Assembly (NCBI RefSeq): GCF_900129795.1
Contig: NZ_FQWW01000003.1
Coordinates: forward strand, 434,001 to 498,000
Source: Flavobacterium sp. CF108
GTDB taxonomy: Bacteria > Bacteroidota > Bacteroidia > Flavobacteriales > Flavobacteriaceae
Reading direction: 5' to 3'
Length of the DNA: 64,000 bases
In this document: positions 61,369 through 64,000 of the stretch, piece by piece
Layout: each line of letters starts with the position of its first letter
Position numbering within the stretch: position 1 is the stretch's first letter
Position numbers and translations under genes: made by a program
The notes under the pieces: model-generated
What the model saw: only the letters and a program-made list of their open reading frames with translations
Told to the model about the DNA's origin: nothing
The model's database searches: none

Positions 61369-62841
61369 TTAATAACCTGGATTTTGTGGCAATCCTATCG
61401 GATCAATATTTCTTTCGCTTTGCGGAATTGGATATAAATTATTACGTTCTGAAACCGAGTTTTTAGCCGTAACTTTTTTAACTTCAGTAACAAGTGTTCC
61501 CCAACGTACTAAGTCAAACCAGCGTTGTCCTTCTTGAACAAATTCTTTTTTGCGTTCTTCCTGAATGGCAGCCCTAAAAGTGGTTTGGTTTAATCCAGCT
61601 AAATCTACAGCTGCATCTGGTGTTGCAATTGGTTTTCCGTAAGCTCTTCTTCTTACCTGATTAATTAATTCATAAGCTTCTGCAGTTGGTGCACCTTGCT
61701 CATTTATGGCTTCCGCCAAAGACAATAAGATGTCTGCATAACGAATTAAAGGGAAATTGATCGCTACGTTTGATGGAGTAGCCAAATTGGACAAATCAAG
61801 GTATTTTTTGAAAATTGGTTTTGGGAAAGTATACAAAGTTCCTGTAGTTGGGTTAAGCAGTTGTTTAGCATAACTTACATCTCTACGCGTATCTCCAGCT
61901 TCATAAATGTCATAAAACAAGGCTACATCTGAAATAATATCAGCAGGTTCAGTTGCTGTAAATCCGGTAAAAGATGTTGCCTGAAAAGTACTTCCGCTAG
62001 ATCCGTTTCCGGCTTGGTTTGGCTCAAATTGAACAGAGAAAATATGTTCTTTTCCGTTCTTTTTTGTTTTCGTAAAAATGTCCTGAAAGTTTTCAAATAA
62101 AGCATAACCGTATCCTCCGTTAATTACTTCTCTTGCTTTTAAAATAGCATTTGGATAATCTTTTCTTGTCAAATACACTTTTGCCAAAATAGCTTTTGCA
62201 GCTCCAGAAGTAGCACGTCCGGCATCTGCAGCAGTGTAAGTTGCAGGTAAACTTTCGGCAGCAGTTAAATCTGAAATAATTTGAGCATACACATTATCTA
62301 CAGATTCTCTTCTTGATTTTAAACTTTCTAATTGAATAGAAGTTGGTTCGTGTAAAACAATTGGAACACCGCCCCAGATACGAACAGCCTGAAAATAAAG
62401 TAATCCGCGGATAAATTTAGCTTCGTTGATTAATCTTGTTTTTACAACTTCAGATCCTGTAACTTTTGGGATATTGTCAATAGAAACATTGGCTCTGTTA
62501 ATTCCCGCATAAATTTGTCTCCATGCCACCTGAACACGGTCTGAAGTTGCATCGTGCGTTAAACTGCTCAAAGCTCTAACCTGTGGGTTTGTTGCAGAAA
62601 CTCCGGCTGCAGCATAATCAGAACCCATATCGGTTAAGAAATATAAGTTTCTCCCAAATAAACTCTGCTCTCCCGGATCAAGGCTTAAAGAAGCATAAAC
62701 CGCAGTTACACTCGCAACGGCATCATCTTGGGTTATAAAGTAATTATCTTCGGTTACAAAAGAGGTTGGTGTTACCTCCAGATCCGTGCACGATACAAAC
62801 AGTCCGGCACTTAAAAGGAATGTTATTATAATCTTTTTCAT
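61369..62841 (-). CDS. RagB/SusD-family nutrient-binding lipoprotein (third pair)
   Basis: A 490-residue lipoprotein, lipobox at Cys18 (AGLFVSCTDLEV). SusD elements: RLINEAKFIRGLLYFQAVRIWGG (about 136-158), AAKAILAKVYLTRKDYPNA, and C-terminal RAAIQEERKKEFVQEGQRWFDLVRWG. It is 19 bp after its susC and directly before two sulfatase genes. Sulfated ligands are likely from context, although no glycoside hydrolase is near, which argues against a classical sulfated-polysaccharide locus. Confidence 0.95.
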   Translation of the reverse strand: MKKIIITFLLSAGLFVSCTDLEVTPTSFVTEDNYFITQDDAVASVTAVYASLSLDPGEQSLFGRNLYFLTDMGSDYAAAGVSATNPQVRALSSLTHDATSDRVQVAWRQIYAGINRANVSIDNIPKVTGSEVVKTRLINEAKFIRGLLYFQAVRIWGGVPIVLHEPTSIQLESLKSRRESVDNVYAQIISDLTAAESLPATYTAADAGRATSGAAKAILAKVYLTRKDYPNAILKAREVINGGYGYALFENFQDIFTKTKKNGKEHIFSVQFEPNQAGNGSSGSTFQATSFTGFTATEPADIISDVALFYDIYEAGDTRRDVSYAKQLLNPTTGTLYTFPKPIFKKYLDLSNLATPSNVAINFPLIRYADILLSLAEAINEQGAPTAEAYELINQVRRRAYGKPIATPDAAVDLAGLNQTTFRAAIQEERKKEFVQEGQRWFDLVRWGTLVTEVKKVTAKNSVSERNNLYPIPQSERNIDPIGLPQNPGY

Positions 62842-62860
62842 TTTGATATATTTTTTTTAC

Positions 62861-64000
62861 TTAGAAAGTTACGTTCAAGCCCGAGATGAATGTTTTTGAG
62901 TTTGGATAAGAACCAAAATCAATTCCCGGATATAAGTTGTTTTGTTCGTATGAACTTACTTCTGGATCATAACCAGAGTATTTTGTCCATGTAATTAGGT
63001 TTTCTGCAGAAACATAGAATTTCACACTTTTTGCTCCCAGTTTTTTAGAGGTACTTTTAGGTAATGTATAACCAAGAGTGATTAATTTTAATCGTAAGAA
63101 AGAAGCATCTTCTACATAACGCTCAGAAACAATTCCTAACGGAGAACTTGTTGCTCTCGGAATTTCGTTGCTTGGGTTTGTTGGTGTCCAGCGATCTTCT
63201 AACGTTACATTAGCATTTGTTCCAAGAGTTGAAATTTCTAACTGCTGGTTTAAAGCATTGAAGATTTTTCCTCCATAAGAACCTTGAAAAGAGAAATTCA
63301 AATCAAAATCATTATAGGAAATCGTGTTGCTGAAACTTCCAACAAATTTTGGCTGAGATGAACCTAAATTTCCTTTGTCAAGAGCTGTAATTACACCGTC
63401 TCCGTTTGTGTCAACATATTTTCTGTCTCCCACTTTTGTGTTCGCTAAACTGTTGATTTTTGGCTGTGTATTAACTTCTTCCTGAGTTTGGAAAATTCCA
63501 TTTGTTCTGTATCCCCAGAAAGTTCCTAAAGGCAGTCCTACTTTTACTGTAACCGGCTGCTGTTGCAATAAAGAACCGTTTGGTACTACAGGGAAAAACT
63601 GATTTACTCCGTTTCCAATAGCTACAACTTTGTTTCTGTTAGCAGAGAAAACAATATTTGAATTCCATGAGAAATTTTCTGTTTTTAAGTTTTCAGTCGT
63701 TAAACCAATTTCGATACCTTTATTTTCAACCCCTCCAATATTTTGAAGTACACTTGCATATCCTGAAGTTAACGGCACCGGAACACTGATTAACAAATCG
63801 TTTGTTTTTTTGTAATACACATCAAAAACAAAATTGATTTTTCTTTCTAATAATGATAAATCTAAACCAACATTATACTGCGTTGTTTTTTCCCATTTCA
63901 AATCTGGATTTGCCAATCGGGTAGGAGCAAGACCAGTGTATAATGTTCCGCCAAAAGAATAGTTTACAGATCCCATTTGAGCTAAAGCTAAATAGTTTCC
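62861..64000 (-). CDS. SusC/RagA-family TonB-dependent transporter (third pair, partial C-terminal part)
   Basis: The frame runs off the right edge; residues at the edge read GNYLALAQMGSVNY without a stop, so the gene starts outside the window. The visible 379 residues are the C-terminal half of the barrel, with LKWEKTTQYNVGLDLSLLE, FVFDVYYKKTNDLL, a GYRTNGIFQTQEEV loop, and the final FISGLNVTF strand. The pair with susD at 61369 and the two sulfatases downstream define the imported nutrient as probably sulfated. Confidence 0.95.
   Translation of the reverse strand, partial: GNYLALAQMGSVNYSFGGTLYTGLAPTRLANPDLKWEKTTQYNVGLDLSLLERKINFVFDVYYKKTNDLLISVPVPLTSGYASVLQNIGGVENKGIEIGLTTENLKTENFSWNSNIVFSANRNKVVAIGNGVNQFFPVVPNGSLLQQQPVTVKVGLPLGTFWGYRTNGIFQTQEEVNTQPKINSLANTKVGDRKYVDTNGDGVITALDKGNLGSSQPKFVGSFSNTISYNDFDLNFSFQGSYGGKIFNALNQQLEISTLGTNANVTLEDRWTPTNPSNEIPRATSSPLGIVSERYVEDASFLRLKLITLGYTLPKSTSKKLGAKSVKFYVSAENLITWTKYSGYDPEVSSYEQNNLYPGIDFGSYPNSKTFISGLNVTF

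Overview
The window comes from a low-GC member of the Bacteroidetes, almost certainly Flavobacterium or a close relative. The evidence is three SusC/SusD pairs with lipoprotein SusD partners, promoters of the Bacteroidetes type (TTG/TTTG, about 19 bp, TAnnTTTG), weak or absent Shine-Dalgarno sequences, a Rho factor with a long Asn-rich insertion, DUF4293 beside rho, and many short palindromic intergenic repeats. No rRNA, tRNA, CRISPR array, insertion sequence or prophage was seen. Most genes lie on the minus strand; only the flotillin-like gene, a phosphoesterase, rho and rocD lie on the plus strand.

Layout. 0-8 kb: a partial YdeI-family gene, an arginase-family enzyme, an orphan SUFU-domain protein, a TPM-domain protein, a four-gene block (conserved unknown, coiled-coil zinc-ribbon protein, small zinc-ribbon protein, SPFH/SHOCT protein) resembling the Bacillus ydjGHI set, a SymE-like protein and lpdA. 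8-21 kb: a degenerate NUMOD4/HNH protein, then a peptide-use locus in which a LytTR regulator and a LytS-type kinase bracket susD, susC and a large zinc metalloprotease, followed by an ABC exporter and truA. 22-30 kb: a flotillin-like protein with four tandem N-terminal modules, a phosphoesterase with a TTG start, a NarL-type two-component pair, DUF4293 and rho. 29.5-39.6 kb: exported peptidases and amidohydrolases (two M28 peptidases, a cyanophycinase, a penicillin-acylase-family enzyme, a dienelactone hydrolase) and an Lrp/AsnC regulator divergent from rocD, with repeated AGTCAAAA sites between the last two. 39.9-44.3 kb: a second susCD pair.

44.6-64 kb is the most interesting part and forms a sulfur locus about 19 kb long. 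In transcription order (right to left) it holds a susC (cut by the window edge), susD, two sulfatases, a 39-residue membrane protein, a membrane fatty-acid-hydroxylase/sterol-desaturase-family protein, an exported rhodanese-thioredoxin fusion whose rhodanese cysteine is replaced, a third sulfatase, a YeiH-type sulfate-exporter-family protein, a fourth sulfatase, cysE, cysK, a Family 2A encapsulin shell gene and a SufS-type cysteine desulfurase with a disordered extension of about 240 residues. The last two overlap by 17 bp and together should form a cysteine-desulfurase nanocompartment, a class shown elsewhere to store elemental sulfur.

Inferred flow: organosulfates are bound and imported by SusCD, exported sulfatases release sulfate, CysE/CysK fix sulfur as cysteine, and the encapsulated desulfurase stores it. 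A near-consensus promoter (51572-51602) gives the fourth sulfatase a leader of about 390 nt that contains a five-codon ORF, Met-Cys-Ser-Cys-Cys. This is a candidate cysteine-sensing leader peptide for the storage branch.
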